IMG/VR virus record: IMGVR_UViG_3300036826_000040
Location: 1-48,442 of that record
Length of the DNA: 48,442 nucleotides
Origin: a virus
Reading direction: 5' to 3' (one strand)
Shown here: positions 47,766 to 48,442 of the stretch, piece after piece
How positions within the stretch are numbered: position 1 is the first letter of the stretch
Layout of the letters: every line of letters begins with the position of its first letter
Position numbers and translations under genes: made by a program
The notes under the pieces: generated by a model
Databases searched by the model: none
The model's input: only the letters and a program-made list of their open reading frames with translations
Told to the model about the DNA's origin: nothing

Positions 47766-48434
47766 CTACGCCGATGGCTCTACTGAGCCATCGCTGCTAC
47801 GTTCCAGGCTGATGCCCTGAGCTTCGCAGAAGCTCAGCAGTTCAGGCAGTGAGGCTGTGGAGGGGTCGATCTCGCCCGTGACCACAGCGGTAGCTGTGGT
47901 GCGTGGATCGGAGGCGTCGATCACCTTCAGCACGGCGTCCACAGCTTGCTGTGGAGGGAGGGAGGGGTCGAGTGCGGCGCTCACCGCGCGTCCAGCCAAC
48001 CGCTCTGCGTTCACGGTTGCCAGCGCTTTCAGCGCTGATCTCGGTGAAGATAGACGGGTTGTTCCGAGTACGAGTCGTAGCTCAGCCCGCCGTCTCCTCG
48101 ACTCGGCTGACGCGCGAACTCCGCTCGGGGCGAACCCCTTGGGGTTCGCTGCTACGCCGAGTCCCGAGTGAGCCGAGCAGAAGTCGGCTCCTTCCGCCGT
48201 CAGTACCGCAGCCCTACAGGGCTGCCCATCGGCCTTGACCGCCCAGCAGCCTCCTGGCCCTGGTGCCGTCCCGCGTGAGCCGTGAAACGGCTGTGCGAGG
48301 ACTGCGGGGAGGGCTTCGGTCTCCGAGTCGGCCGAGTCTCTCCCCGGCTCAGCAAGCTGAGCCTGTGCGTGTGGATCTGCGCTCGGATCGGCGTGCAGTT
48401 CTGCGTGCTGATCCCCACGGAGATCGGCGTCCAC
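47766..48434 (-). CDS. Zn-knuckle protein, possible terminase small subunit or regulator
   Basis: This 222-residue protein starts at GTG 48434 inside the terminal repeat; its ribosome-binding sequence (GGGAG) lies past the contig end, seen only at positions 232-251. A cluster CWAVKADGQPCRAAVL then FCSAHS (Cys, Cys, Cys, His) resembles a short zinc knuckle common in actinophage proteins. The stretch ANPKGFAPSGVRASAESRRRRAELRLVLG looks DNA-binding, and helices follow. Such proteins are sometimes terminase small subunits; this is not certain. The gene contains many palindromes (AGCGCT-TTC-AGCGCT, CGAACCCC-TT-GGGGTTCG). Confidence 0.6.
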   Translation of the reverse strand: MDADLRGDQHAELHADPSADPHAQAQLAEPGRDSADSETEALPAVLAQPFHGSRGTAPGPGGCWAVKADGQPCRAAVLTAEGADFCSAHSGLGVAANPKGFAPSGVRASAESRRRRAELRLVLGTTRLSSPRSALKALATVNAERLAGRAVSAALDPSLPPQQAVDAVLKVIDASDPRTTATAVVTGEIDPSTASLPELLSFCEAQGISLERSSDGSVEPSA

Positions 48435-48442
48435 AAGCCGAT
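48212..48442. repeat. Right copy of 231-bp terminal direct repeat
   Basis: Second copy of the sequence at 1-231, differing only at 48339 (T here, G at 128). See the left copy. Confidence 0.95.

Noticed and set aside
1-48442. CRISPR arrays, tRNA genes, integrase or attachment sites
   Set aside because: No regularly spaced repeats of suitable length, no cloverleaf with a T-arm, and no tyrosine or serine recombinase motifs were seen by eye. A tRNAscan and profile search would be decisive.

Overview
The window reads as the essentially complete genome of a tailed double-stranded DNA phage of a high-GC actinobacterium-like host. It has a podovirus-type virion set: large terminase, portal, scaffold, SU10-like major capsid protein, adaptor, nozzle-like protein, internal/ejection proteins and a 1,869-residue polyvalent protein. 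No tape measure, tail tube or sheath is visible. The host guess rests on base composition, on GTG/TTG starts, and on a secreted Rpf/transglycosylase-like protein of a kind common in actinobacteria (possibly Thermoleophilia). The first 231 bases recur at the end with one mismatch. A gene starts inside that repeat with its ribosome-binding region only at the left end, so the genome is circular or terminally redundant, with a unit of about 48,211 bp.

Layout. (1) 232-715: non-coding leader full of hairpins. (2) 716-6376, plus strand: small Cys-rich and acidic genes around an amidoligase-class II glutamine amidotransferase pair. Nearly every gene follows a repeated 14-base leader (CCGACAGARAGGAG), and the DNA is packed with short perfect hairpins inside and outside genes. 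(3) 6377-17971, plus strand: a promoter, an AlpA-like protein, a DUF932 protein, a regulator with a second promoter/operator, then a tightly overlapping replication/recombination operon (helicase-loader-like domain, two HNH proteins, Cas4/AddB-type Fe-S nuclease, winged-helix proteins). (4) 17958-41009, minus strand: virion genes, transcribed from terminase towards the NlpC/P60 hydrolase. (5) 41132-46055: accessory and lysis region with minus-strand genes (CHAP endolysin, small basic and membrane proteins) interrupted by plus-strand islands. (6) 46047-47542, minus strand: a short operon starting with a ribbon-helix-helix-like protein and ending with a RusA-like resolvase. (7) 47543-47765: non-coding, with a perfect DnaA box and a direct repeat. 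(8) 47766-48434, minus strand: a Zn-knuckle protein crossing the contig end.

How it works together. No DNA polymerase, primase, replicative helicase, RNA polymerase or integrase is visible, so replication and transcription probably depend on the host. The phage brings loader-like, nuclease and resolvase functions. The most unusual part is the hairpin-dense arm spanning the contig junction (about 47.6 kb through 0 to 6.6 kb). Dozens of unrelated-sequence palindromes, many capped by RNA-stabilising tetraloops (UUCG, UACG, UAAC, GAAA), are embedded in genes and leaders, and the amidoligase/amidotransferase pair lies in the middle of this arm.
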